Shown here one piece after another: positions 1 through 11,066 of a stretch of 64,000 nt of DNA. The notes beneath the pieces are model-generated. The model was not told the DNA's origin. It searched no databases and worked only from the letters and a program-made list of their open reading frames with translations. Within the stretch, counting starts at the first letter, position 1. Each line of letters opens with the position of its first letter. This DNA comes from Desarmillaria ectypa (Eukaryota > Basidiomycota > Agaricomycetes > Agaricales > Physalacriaceae): contig JAUDYN010000004.1 of the NCBI GenBank assembly GCA_030407005.1, forward strand, positions 930,001 through 994,000. Reading direction: 5' to 3'. Both the position numbers and the translations under genes were made by a program.

Positions 1-342
1 GACAATCACCCATTAATGAGAGTTTGGCTCAGTCTTCAGTGTAGTGGAATAGAAGGTATATGGTTGTAATTTAATCAAAAGGTAGAGTACAAGTGTGAAA
101 ACTACTCTACTTATATACTGCATATACAGCATTTATTCATAGCTGAAATGGTCAGGTTGCATGAGGAAACCTTGAGAAAGTTGGATGTCTGCGATCCAAT
201 AAGACTGAATGGGGGTGACAATTATGTAGAACTGGGGTGGTTGTCAGTGAATACATTGATGCAGAGTGAAAATGATGTGAGATAAGATGTGATGTATCAT
301 GGATATGACTGGATCAGATAAGATAACAGAAAAATCATAACA
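1..342 (-). mobile_element. LTR (solo or truncated by window edge), antisense
   Basis: Read on the minus strand it starts TGTTATGATTTTT at 342 and runs through an LTR-like sequence to the conserved GGGTGATTGTC motif near position 1. That motif also lies near the 3' end of the sense LTRs at 697-1078 and 6157-6528. The far end is cut off by the window, so a target duplication cannot be checked. Directly to the right the sequence becomes integrase C-terminal coding sequence on the plus strand, so this LTR probably inserted into an older element. Confidence 0.7.
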
Positions 343-696
343 AAAAAGCAGTATGATTCAGGAAAACAAACAGAATGAGAATACCATATAGATGACAAGG
401 TCTGGCTTGATACAGCAAATCTTCACCTTTCCTGACCCAAGAAGAAACTTGACCATAAACAAATAGGTCCATTTGTTATTTTCAAAAAAGCTGGCACTTC
501 AGCCTATAAACTGAAGTTACCACCACATTGGAAAATACATCCCTGATTCAATGAAAAACTATTAACACCATACATATCACTTAAGTTCTCTAATCAACAA
601 CAACCCCCATCCCCACTCTCAGACCTGGTTGAGGGACAAGAGGAATATGAAATCAAAGAAGTTTTGGATTCATGAACCTGCCAAGTATAAGGAAAG
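343..696 (+). pseudogene. Ty3/gypsy pol remnant: integrase C-terminus, left half
   Basis: With stop codons read through, the frame gives a gypsy integrase C-terminal region (DDKVWLDTANL, then KLKLPPHWKIHP and FNEKLLTPYI), followed by EEYEIKEVLDS, the start of a chromodomain. It stops at 696, where a complete 5.8-kb element (697-6528) is inserted, and resumes at 6529. The 5 bp before the insertion (gaaag, 692-696) and after it (ggaag, 6529-6533) match but for one A/G transition, as expected of a target-site duplication. Several in-frame TGA/TAA codons show it is dead. Confidence 0.8.
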
Positions 697-1078
697 TGTT
701 ACAATTTTTTCATGATTACATTGTAGCACTTGCGCAACATCATTATATCTGCTATAATACCAACACTCAGTCCAACCCAACCTCTCCCATTCCATGTATT
801 CTCAATCCTCTCTATCTAGTTGGTCCACAGTCACCTGACTCCTAAACATTTCATGCATGGATATTCATGTTTCACCTATTATTAGACCCCATACTTTCAT
901 ATATAAAATAGTGAGACTCTGTACTTAGTCTTTATCTTCTGACTAAATTGCAATCATATACCATCTACTACACTCCTCTGAAGACCAGCTATTCTCTTAC
1001 CAAGGGTGATTGTCTGAATGTGAGATAGCCTAAGAGTGACACACATTCCCAAGATCACATGATAGATTCAACCATAAT
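697..1078 (+). repeat. 5' LTR of the 697-6528 element
   Basis: Starts TGTTACAA and ends near ACCATAATA. It contains a TATA-like stretch (tttcatatataaaata, about 896-911) and the conserved GGGTGATTGTC motif near 1003-1013. It aligns along its length with 6157-6528. Nearly all differences are A/G or C/T, plus one roughly 20-bp indel near 852-872. No clear tRNA primer-binding site is visible just downstream. Confidence 0.85.
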
Positions 1079-3345
1079 ATTAGTCAGAAGATTCCCAAAT
1101 CCACTCCTTCTACACTAGCCATAAAAGTAGCAAAAAACCTATATGCCTAAAGAAAATAAAAACCAATGAATGATAGCCCTTAGTACCACAATTGGCAGAG
1201 CTACTCTCCTAATCATCTTTACTGCCCTATTTGTACTAACCTATGAAAAAGAGCTCCAAACAATCCTTCATCAGAAAAGATGACTCTGTGACCCCCAACC
1301 ACCACTCTCACCCTGTCCACCTCAACACCCCCAATATGGCCTTCCCAGGAGGCCTTCCTCCATCTGATTGGGACCTCAAGAGGAGGAGACAATCCCTCAC
1401 TCCTGGGTCTGCTTCACAGACCCCTCCTTCTTGAAGAAGTTTACAATATGTAGTGAATCCACAAACAACCAGGTGGAATGACCCTCCACCCTCACCTAAG
1501 AATACACAAGGAACATATAGGCTATGTTCAAGGACCCCCCACCCATATATACTCCTCCCCAACATTCCTGTCCCTGCTCTCCAACCCCCTCCCACTCCTA
1601 CTTTGGGCCTCAACACCCTGACAATCTAGGATTGGATCAAACCCACCCATACAGCCCCTGGGGCCACACCAGAGAACACTGGCTGAGAGGAGGAATGGAG
1701 TCCTCCTCATCACTCCCCATTATTGAGCTCTCCGATGACTCCAACAGAGAGCTTGACCCCATGACCCCACCCACTCCCTTTTCCCCTGACAGCCTGTTCA
1801 ATCCTAATGGGCCCAACTACAATTGGCCTGATCTCTCTGAGATTGATCAGAAACTATTTGGCCTCTTTAGGGCTGCTGCCTGGAACCTTCAATGAGCTGA
1901 CATCGAAGCCCATATGGACTGGCCAGAGGCCAGACCTGACATGGATGAGTGGCTGGCACTCAACTGAGGTGACCTCATATGGAGTCCCAACCTAGGTGCC
2001 ACCATTTGCACCCATATACATGCTAACCAGCATCATACTCTTTTTCCCTCCACTACTGGTGACCTGGTACCTGGGTTATGCTCTCAGACAATAGAGAAAT
2101 GACAGGAGCTGGATCACTCCCTTCAATGGTTATGGTGACTGGAGATCAATAGAGAGGAGGAGGATGGGTGCAATACCCAGTTATGATATGTTTATCTATG
2201 ACACTGGCTAGTATGGTGGGCTGGGGTATGCCCAGCCTGAATACATGAACATTCCCGACTATCCTTCCAACACCCCAGCTCAACAGCCACAACTCCTGCC
2301 CAATTTACCGCCATACAATTGGGCATGTCAACAGGGCTACCACTCTGGTAAGGGTGGTAGCCTTCTATTCGCAGGAGTGGGAGAAGAACCTGAAGGAAGC
2401 ACCATCCCTGCAGGGTTATCCTCTGTAATGGCAGAAAAACTTTGGCAGCAGATAAAAACTGCACTGGCCAAAAAAGAGCAATGCATCAAGGAGATGCACA
2501 AGGAGCTTGTGAAGGAAGAAGCCATCCAAAAAGAGATGGCAGATTATCTCTATGAGAATGACAAGGGTAAGGAACCTGAATGGCAAAGACCAACAGAGCC
2601 ACTCCAAGGATACCCCATTCCCTAACTAGGTTGATATTCAATCTCAAGGCTGCCCCCTGGTAGAGGTCCTCCTGACCCCTTACCCAATCCCATCAGGAAT
2701 ACCCTGACCAATGCCTCTTATATGGAGATCAAGCTCATTCTTGTCCAGCATCCCAAGCTGTTCAAGGGGGACCACAATGATATCAAATGCTTTATAGGTG
2801 ATTGCATTGCCTACTTTGAAGTGTTTCATCACTTCTTCCAGTTGCTGTCATATCTGGTACTATTCATGACCTCTCACTTCAAAGGGGCTGCCAAGGACTG
2901 GTGAGTCTACAAGAGACCTGAGTTTTGGGTTGGAGATGCCTATGATGGCATCCTTGCCCACTTCTGCTATCCATCATGGGAAGACTTCATCGACATAGTC
3001 TCTTGACAATTCAGAGACCCTGCAATTGAGGAAGTCCACAAGAAACAGATGTTTGACCTCCAGATAGGAATGCAGCCCACTTCCTACTACTTTCAGAAGC
3101 TGGAAGAAGAGGTGAAATTGGCAGGCAAATGAACTGATGAGCACAAGCATGGTACCATGGTGAAGGCCATTTGTCTAGGAGTACCAACCTCCTATATGAT
3201 CTTCATCTCCAATATAGGCATTAATATCCCATGCATGTATCCAAAGTGGAAGAAATGAATTTCTCACATGTACAAAGAGTGTCAGCAGAAATGGGTCTTT
3301 GACCAGATGGCAGGAATCCCCTGGGATAGGTAGAAGAAGGACTAT
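1079..3345 (+). pseudogene. gag-like region of the 697-6528 element
   Basis: Broken frames: a Pro/Ser-rich N-terminal part (pieces at 1243-1434 and 1524-1895), a charged helical part (2245-2625, with a Lys/Glu-rich stretch MAEKLWQQIKTALAKKEQC), then a retrotransposon gag core from about 2722. The core shows HPKLFKGDHNDIKCFIGDC, FKGAAKDW, QFRDPAIEE and QKLEEEVKLAGK, typical of fungal gypsy capsid. The same order is found at 45128-46870 in the second element. Stops interrupt every part. There is no CCHC knuckle because the sequence jumps straight into reverse transcriptase at about 3345. Confidence 0.75.
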
Positions 3346-6156
3346 GAGGAGCCAAATACTTCTCCAAACTAGATGTCAGATGGGGATACAACAATGTACA
3401 CATCTGTGATGGAGATGAAGAAAAAGCAGTGTTCAGAACTAACCAAGGGCTCTTCAAACTCATGGTAATATTCTTTGGTCTCACCAATTCACCAGCCACA
3501 TTCCAGTAGATGATGAATGACATTTTCAAGGATCTTATTGCTGGAGGAAAAGTCACCATTTATCTTGACAATATTCTCATCTTTACCAAATCTCTTTCTG
3601 AACACTGAATCATTGTACAACAAGTTCTCCAATGACTCCACAAAAACAAACTATTTCTCAAAGTCAAGAAATGCGAATTTGAAGTACTTGAAACTGAGTA
3701 CTTAGAAGTAATCATCAGTGAAGATGCCATCCAAATGGATCCTGTCAAAGTCAGCAGCATTGCAGAATGGCTGATCCCTACAAAGAAAAAGGAACTTTAA
3801 TCCTTTTTAGAGTTCACCAATTTCTATCGAAAGTTTATTCATGACTATTCCAAAATAGTTAGACCCCTAACCCAGTTAATGGGCAAAGTCGACTGGATAT
3901 AGGGACCAGAACAGGAAAAGGCATTCAATCAGCTTAAACATCTGATGACCATCAATATTGTCCTAACAATCTCTTCAGATAAAGGAAAATTCCAGATAGA
4001 GGCAGATTCAAGCAATGGAGCCATTGGTGCTATTTTCTCATAGGAGCAGAACAGCAAGTGGAGACCCATTGCATTCATGTCCAAAGCCTTGACCATGACT
4101 GAATGAAACTATGAAATCTATGACAAGGAATTACTAGCCATCATGCTAGCACTAAAAGAATGGAGACACTATTTGATGGGCACCAAAGAAGAAATAGAGA
4201 TCTGGACAGATCACCAGAATCTTCAATATTTCCACAAACTACAAAAGTTGAATCATTGACAAGCTTGATGGGTCACTGAGTTAGTGGAATACTATTTCAT
4301 TCTTCAGCATAAAGCTGGAATGGCCAACAAGAAAGCCAACTTGCTCAGTCAATACAATGATTATGATCAGAGAAAAGAAGACAATAAGGACATAGTTATT
4401 CTATCCCCAGAACATTTCCAAGCATTCATGCTACTCACCTACAATGAACAAATCATATGAATCAAAGATGCCACCCAACAACAAAAACAGTGGGACTCCA
4501 GGATTGAAAAATCTCTTAATCATGAATGAGGAATTACTCAGAAAGATGACCTCTTCTGGTATGATGGATGCATCTATATCCCCAAAGATAATACTCTATG
4601 AGGTGACATCATCATCCAGCATCATGATCACATAACAATTAGTCACTCTGGAATCACCAAAACTACTGAACTAATCCTACAAGATTATTGGTGGCCTAAA
4701 GCGAAATGAGACATAGAAATCTATGCCAAAGGATGTGAAACATGCCAGAGAACCAAGAGTAATACTCAGGCAAAGGCTGCTCCACTATATCCCAACACCA
4801 TTCCAGATGCCCCCTGGACTCACATTTCTGTTGATATGATTACCAGACTCTCAGAATCAGAAGGCTATGATGCCTTACTCATCATCATCAATTGATTCTC
4901 TAAGAATATTATTCCTGTTCCTTGCCACAAAGAACTCTCAGCTGAAGGATGGGCATGCATACTCCAAAATCATGTTTATGTAAAATATAGAATGCCCCAG
5001 GTTGTCATTTCTGACCAAGGTCCTCAATTCATATCCACATTCATGAAGAAACTCTATAGAATGTTGGACATAACTCAGAATATATCCACAGCATATCACC
5101 CACAGACTGATAGACAAATAGAATGGGTTAATCAAGAAATCAAAAAGTACCTACAGATCTTTATCAATCACTGACAGACCAATTGGATAGAATGGCTACC
5201 ACTTGCAGAATTTACACATAACAACTGAGTGCATTTGGCAACAGAAAAAAGTCTGTTTATGGCCTTATATGGAAGAAATTCTCAACTCCTCCTAGATTCT
5301 ATGTGAAAAACACAATTCGCTAACCCTTCAGCTATAGAATTCGCAGAAACTATGGCCCAAGTCCACAAAGAAGTCTATGATGCATTAGAAAAAGCAGCAG
5401 CACAAATAAAGGTGCAGTACAACAAAGGAAAACAACCAGCACAACAGTATCAAGTTGGTGATCAAGTATGGCTTGATATGACTAACCTCTATCTTCCACA
5501 ATCTAAGAAAAAACTTGATAACAAATGAACAGGTCCATTTGAAATTATTGAGAAAGCAGGAGTGGCAGCATACAAATTAAAACTGCCACTGCATTGGAAG
5601 ATTCATTCCAGGTTCAATGAAAAACTGTTAACCCTATACATCACACCATTATTCCTAACCAACAACAGCCACCATCCCCACCTCCTGACCTCATCGATGG
5701 ACAGAAAGAATATGAAATCAAGAAAGTACTAGACTCTTGCACTCAATGAGTATGAGCAAAGAAAGGACAACCATCCAGGATAGTCACTGACTATCTGGTC
5801 AAATAGAAAGGATGAACCAGGGAGCACAATTCATGGGTATGAGAAACAGAAATAACAAATGCCAAGAACATGATCCTGGAATATGAAGCAAATGTTAACC
5901 ATGCTTCATACACCACCAAAATCATAACCAAGGACAAAACCATAACAAAAATACTCGATCATGAATATTCTGACCATAGAGATGTCACTTATCTAGCCCA
6001 ATGCAAGAATGGACTTCAAAAGTAGATTGTTAACCCAGATAAAAATGTATGAAAACAACTGATTGATCAGTATTGGATCAATCAAGCAGAATCATAACTC
6101 AAAACCCCTGAAGAAGAAGCATAGCAGTTGGGATGACTGCTTTAACAAGGGAGTAA
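3346..6156 (+). pseudogene. pol region (RT, RNase H, integrase, chromodomain), deleted and riddled with stops
   Basis: Begins abruptly inside reverse transcriptase ([17 protein letters not shown]). The catalytic motif reads YLDN at 3561-3572 instead of YLDD, an Asp-to-Asn change explained by one G-to-A. RNase H follows ([34 protein letters not shown]). Integrase shows the HHCC domain (HHDHITISHSGITKT...CETC), DDE residues in VDMITRL, VISDQGPQF and the QTDRQIEWVNQE segment. The C-terminal GPFEIIEKAG region and a frameshifted chromodomain end the frame. Function is impossible, but the family assignment is secure. Confidence 0.85.
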
Positions 6157-6528
6157 TATTATGATTTTACATTATCTTATCATGATTATATTGCAGCACT
6201 TATGCAACATCATCATATCCACTATAACACCAACACTCAGTCCAACCCAACCTCTCCCATTCCACATATTCCCAATCCTCTCTATCTAGTTGGTCCATGG
6301 TCACCTGACTCCTAAATGTTTCATCTATTATTAGACCCCATACTTTTGTATATAAAGTAGTGAGACTCTGTACTTAGTCTTTATCTTCTGACTGAATTGC
6401 AATCATATACTATCTACTACACTCCTCTGAAGACCAGCCATCCTCTTACAAAGGGTGATTGTCCAAATGCAAGACAGCCCAAGAGTGATGCATGGTCCTA
6501 AGATCACATGATAGATCAGACCATAACA
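6157..6528 (+). repeat. 3' LTR of the 697-6528 element
   Basis: Starts TATTATGATTTT (the expected TG has become TA) and ends CCATAACA. It aligns with 697-1078 and carries the same TATA-like stretch (about 6349-6360) and GGGTGATTGTC motif (about 6454-6464). A chromodomain remnant of the host element follows immediately. Confidence 0.85.
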
Positions 6529-6928
6529 GGAAGAGAGGACAACCATTGAAGAAAGTCATAGACTACTTCATCAAATGGAAAGGATGGACTTAGGAACACA
6601 ATTCTTGAGTCTGAGACACCAAAATGGACAATGCCCAGAAAGTGATCATAGAGTATGAGAAAAATGTTAACCAAACCCTATACTCTGCCAAAATCATAAC
6701 TAATGAAAAGATGGTGGTCAACATACTTGATCATGAATACTCTGACAATAGCAACATTGCATATCTCACCCAATAAAAAGATGGACTCTGGAAATGGATC
6801 ATTAATCTGGACCAAAACCAGTGGAAAGTGCTAATTAACCAATATTGGATTGATCAAGTTACTTCACAACTCAAAACCCCATAAGAAGAGCCTTAGCAGT
6901 CAGGACAACTGCTTTAACAAGAGGATGA
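6529..6928 (+). pseudogene. Ty3/gypsy chromodomain, right half of the interrupted outer element
   Basis: Read-through translation gives KRGQPLKKVIDYFIKWKGW, a chromodomain core that matches the same region of its own insert (about 5756-5830). It continues the frame that stopped at 696. It ends at a 3' LTR beginning 6929. In-frame stops are present. Confidence 0.8.
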
Positions 6929-7312
6929 TGTTATGATTTTTCCATTTTTCTTATCTAATCCAACATCTTATCACTATTCTCATTCCACATTGCTTATCCA
7001 TCAATAACCCCATCGATTTTCTCACACTATCACCATGTTTGCAGCCACCTGATCACAAAACACATGGTCTTCAGAAGGTTTATGCATGAAGTACACATGA
7101 ACTCCTCTATTCTTAGCCCTCTAGTCTTTAGTATATAAGTAGTGTACTTCTCATGTATATTCCTTATCTTCCAACTAAACTTAATATATATACCTTTCCA
7201 CATTCATCTCAAGATCTATACTACTACTTCTATTATGGGTGATTGTCTGAACACAAGACAGCTCAGAAGTCAGTATCTGATCTGAAGACCATGTGAAAAC
7301 AGAGTCCTAACA
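6929..7312 (+). repeat. 3' LTR of the outer (second-layer) gypsy element
   Basis: Starts TGTTATGATTTTT and ends TCCTAACA, with a TATA-like tagtatataag near 7129-7142 and GGGTGATTGTC near 7237. It follows the chromodomain remnant, as a 3' LTR should. The next base opens another integrase fragment, so this element in turn sits inside an older copy. Confidence 0.8.
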
Positions 7313-8967
7313 ATCTACATATCTTATGACTATTTTGTCTGATGAGAAATCATTATCTGCTATTATGATCATATTATAGCAGGACATTCAAGAGTGAAAA
7401 AGATAAAAGAGCTAGTCTTAAGAGACTACTGGTGGTCTAAGCTAAAAAAAGATATTAAAACCTATGTTCAAGCTTATAAGACTTGCACAAGGATTAAGTC
7501 AAGTATGCAAGCCAAGCATGCACCACTTCATCCCAATGAAATTTCTTCTGAACCATAGACTCACATATCAGTTGACATGGTCACTAGACTCCTTTTTCCA
7601 ATAGCTATGATACTATTCTTATTATTGTTGACTGCTTTTCCAAAACAATCATTCCTATCACTTGCAGCACCAAACTTTCACCTGAAAGATGGGCCAAGAT
7701 CTTATGCAATAAAGTATACACCAAGTATAGCATGCTTATAATGGTTATCTAAAATCAGAAACTATAATTTGTGTCTAAATTCCTCAAGAACCTATATAAC
7801 ATGCTTCAAATTAAGGAAAATGCCTCCATAGCATTCCACCCTCAGACAGATAGTCAAACAGAGTGTGTCAATCAAGAGATGGAAAAATATCTTCAGATAT
7901 TTATTAATTATTAGTAAACTGACTAGGCCAAATAGCTATCATTTGTGGCATTCTAACACAACAACTGTGTACACTCTACTACAGGTAAAAGCCTCTTTCA
8001 GATCAACTATAGAAGAAATTCTTAAGTTGCTCCTAACTCAAACACCTATTCTCCTCTTTGCACTCTTACATCTAAATCATTCAAAGACACTATAAAGTAT
8101 ATTTATGATGAACATTCATGATAAAACCAAGGTCATCCTGCAGAAAGCCACAGAACAGATGAAGACTCAGTATGATAAAAAGAAAAGAACTGCTGTTGAG
8201 TATTAGATCAGACAAAAGGTCTGACTCAACACTACCAATCTATATCTACCATGCCCTAAGAAGAAGCTTGATGACAAGTGAGTCAGACCCTTCTCTATCC
8301 TCAAAAAACATGGTCTCTCTGCATACAAGTTAAAACTTCTGCCAGCTTAGAAAATATATCCTATCTTTAATGAGACTCTTCTTATGGCTTATATTTCTCT
8401 GGCCTTCTCTAACCAAGAGCAGCCACCTTCTCTCCCACTAGACATCATCTATAGCAAAGAAGAATATGAGGTCAAGACTATTCTTGATGATAAATCATGC
8501 AAAGTCTATAAAAGAAAAGGCCAACCATCCAAGACAGTCACAGACTATCTCATCAAATGGAAAGGATATGAGCCTGAAGAAAACTAGTGGATGATAGAAA
8601 AATACTTGAATAATGCAAAGAACATAATTGCCAAGTATCTCAAGATAAAGAGAGTAGTAGAAGTCTAAGCAGTCATAGTAGCCTCTATGAGAGCTATGAT
8701 CATCATCAATACTAAGCATATCTGCAACAGATGACAGTATTCAGTCAAAAAATACCCTGCCATCAAATATTAGTATAATGAAAAAAAGATACTAAATTTG
8801 AAAATCCTTATCAATGCATATTAATAGGCCAACAATCAGAAGGATCACAGAGGAGAAGACCAATGAAACAGAAATAAAAATGCATAGAATACTTGAGGGA
8901 GCCTCCTGGAGAGACTGATGATCAGGTCATAATGATAGTTGGGATGCCTGTCTTAACAAGAGGGTAT
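7313..8967 (+). pseudogene. Oldest-layer gypsy fragment: integrase to chromodomain
   Basis: Read-through frames give the integrase zinc-binding part (DHIIAGHSRVKKIKELVLRDYWW), a core with VDMVTRL and an AFHPQTDSQTECVNQE-like segment (about 7835-7880), the C-terminal domain (KKKLDDK...GPFSILKKHG), and an uninterrupted stretch at 8384-8587 with a chromodomain (EEYEVKTILDDKSCKVYKRK; KWKGYEPEEN). Everything upstream of the HHCC domain has been displaced by the nested insertions. Stops are frequent, and many changes fit C-to-T or G-to-A. Confidence 0.8.
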
Positions 8968-9415
8968 TATTATGATTTTATCCATTTTTTACAATTATCT
9001 TATTTTATCTCAGGCACTGATCTTATTATATCTTATCTCAGTGCCAATCATGGAGCACAGATCAGACATCTTATTGTTATCAAGTGACAATAAGCTATTG
9101 TGCTACAGCTCACAATGGTTGCTTATTTATACTCTTATATTCATTGTTTCATGCATGATTATCTTACTTTCATTTCTATAATTAGGACTAGGACTTTAGT
9201 ATATAAGTAGTGTAGCTCTCATTGTATATCCTCCAGCTTTGAGCTAAAGTTAATCTATACTGAACTTATTCATTGACTCCTCTCCTCACTTATTCTAAAG
9301 ACTTAGTCTCCTTACTTCTTTGTGACAAGCACTCTGTGACTCATTGGGTGACTATATAAATGTGATATAGCCCAGTGTTTATACTTGCTTATTATACCAG
9401 AGTCCAGGTCTAACA
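8968..9415 (+). repeat. 3' LTR of the oldest-layer gypsy element
   Basis: Starts TATTATGATTTTATCC just after the chromodomain and ends GTCTAACA. It holds a TATA-like tagtatataag (about 9199-9212). Its length (448 bp) and TCTAACA end resemble the LTRs at 44113-44563 and 53478-53929 more than the 372-384-bp LTRs nearby, so it may belong to that subfamily. Confidence 0.75.
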
Positions 9416-10349
9416 GAGATTCAGAAGATCCACATCTAATGTAGTTTGAAAACCTGCAGAACTCAGCTCATTTACAGTAAAGTGACCACCATGTTGGCTA
9501 GGAAGGTCAAAGTTCTCTGATACAATGGACTTCTCTTTCACAGGCCAATAAGATAATATTTTTTCATTTATAGAGACAGGGCTTAAGCTTCTCACACTGA
9601 TATCAGGCAAGAGACTTGCAATGCCAGTAAGAGAGCTTTTCATGTTCCTCAAAAGGTCAACATTATTTTTAAAATGAATAGATGGCAACTCAGTGGAAAT
9701 GGCAGGTGTCTTTTTATTGCTCCTAGGAGAGAGCCTCTGAGCTAGCAGTGTGACCCCTTTCAAATGAGTAAATGGTGTCATAGTCAAAATTTTGAGGAGC
9801 AATGAGGGTGATGAAAAAGATGAAGCAAGTTTTTAGCAAAGTAAAGAGAAGCAAGCAGATGTCAGAATTTTGGGTTGGCAAGGCAAAGTCATGCAGAGGT
9901 CTGGGTGATCAAGCTAGAGGATTCTAATTGATGAGGCCTTGCCAGTAAGGCTTTTGTTTTTTAAGGTTGAGTTATTATTTAAATAAAGTTTTTGTAGGTC
10001 AAAAATATGTGATAGTACTGTAAGAGTGTTGTGAAAAATAGGGGATGAATAGATCAGTTCATTCCCAGTTAGTATATGCATGGTGTCAGGCCAATAGTAT
10101 TGCACTTGGCTGAGCTCTGCAAATGCATGCAGATGTACACTACTGTACCTACTTATATACTAAATACTAATTTACTAGAATGTTCTACAACTTTCCTAAT
10201 ATTTCTTTCTTAATCAGCAAGCTTGGCATGATGCCAGATTGCCATCATCTCAGCTGAACTCTCAAATCCCAACAAAGAGAAAGTTGGCAGTAACAGCACA
10301 CAAGAGGTCAAACAAAGCTAGGATAAAGTCAGATGGGAAAAGACCAGAT
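9416..10349. other. AT-rich repeat debris, no recognisable gene
   Basis: CpG-poor sequence to the right of the nested elements. The only sizeable frame is on the minus strand, about 9410-9802 (130 residues). It starts inside the neighbouring LTR boundary and contains no motif I recognise. I read the stretch as decayed repeat material, possibly the interior of the same element type whose LTR lies at 10350-10902. Confidence 0.4.
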
Positions 10350-10902
10350 AAAAGAACATCAATTTAGAGAGTTCTACCCATACATAGGAGTATTCTAAGT
10401 CTTATATACTAGTAGAATAGGGTCTATACTATAAGGAGAACTCAGCTAAGGTAAAAGGAAATAGACACAATGAGTAATAGAAAAGCAGGAATCCCACAGT
10501 AAAGCAAATGAGCCATAGAATAGAAGATAAGATAGGACTTGAAGAAAGAGATAAAGAGAATGGGAGTACCAGCATGAAGATGAATCTCCTACAGCCTGCC
10601 ATAAGTGCAAAGCAATTATGGGCCATGGATAAAGGCAAGCACTAAGCATAGCTGAGAGTTCACACAGTGAAGATGTATTGAAAGTAGTGGATTGGCTTAA
10701 GATTCTTTAATACAATCATATGGACATACTTATATACTAAGGAAGGGTTCAAGTCATTATTATTCTACAATGTTCTAGTATTGGCAAGAAGAATAGAGAA
10801 AGTAAGAGAAAATACGGCAAGTGACCGCTAGGACCGAGAAGGCCAAGTACAAGCATGTGTTAACTCATGCACGGAATCAGCAGATGCTTGACAACCATAA
10901 CA
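10350..10902 (-). repeat. Decayed copy of the LTR found in the tyrosinase gene
   Basis: It shares order and many words with 19234-19885: an attatgggc block, one AAGCGCTAGGCGTA-type repeat now reading aagcactaagcata (about 10603-10616), ttcacaca(g/a)tgaag, a TATA-like tatatacta stretch, ttctacaatgttct, and (c/t)taggaccgagaaggcc. It ends cataaca at about 10902 where the other ends catgaca. Differences are dominated by G-to-A and C-to-T. The left boundary is approximate, and only one of the five short repeats of the better copy is recognisable. Confidence 0.6.
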
Positions 10903-11066
10903 CACAACCATAACATTGACATAATATATAACACACGTATAGGGATGGGATATAAAATTTCTAAACCAACATGAACAAGAAAGGGAAAGAAATGCAATGA
11001 GGATGACAATGATGTATAGCATGTAAGCAAAGATAGAGAATAAGCATATAACGAAACAAAAGAAGA

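Larger units (their letters stand above)
697..6528 (+). mobile_element. Complete but dead Ty3/gypsy (chromovirus) element, 5832 bp
   Basis: Two related LTRs (382 and 372 bp) bound gag-like and pol-like frames in the order gag, reverse transcriptase, RNase H, integrase, chromodomain. A 5-bp target duplication (gaaag/ggaag) flanks it. It is inserted inside the chromodomain of another gypsy copy. All long frames are broken by stops, most of them explainable as C-to-T or G-to-A changes of Arg, Gln and Trp codons. Compared with the element at 44113-53929 it lacks about 2 kb covering the zinc knuckle, protease and N-terminal reverse transcriptase, so it was already a deletion derivative or lost this later. 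Confidence 0.85.

Noticed and set aside
9410..9802. 130-codon minus-strand frame as a gene
   Set aside because: It overlaps an LTR end, lies in CpG-poor repeat DNA and shows no recognisable domain or splice partners.
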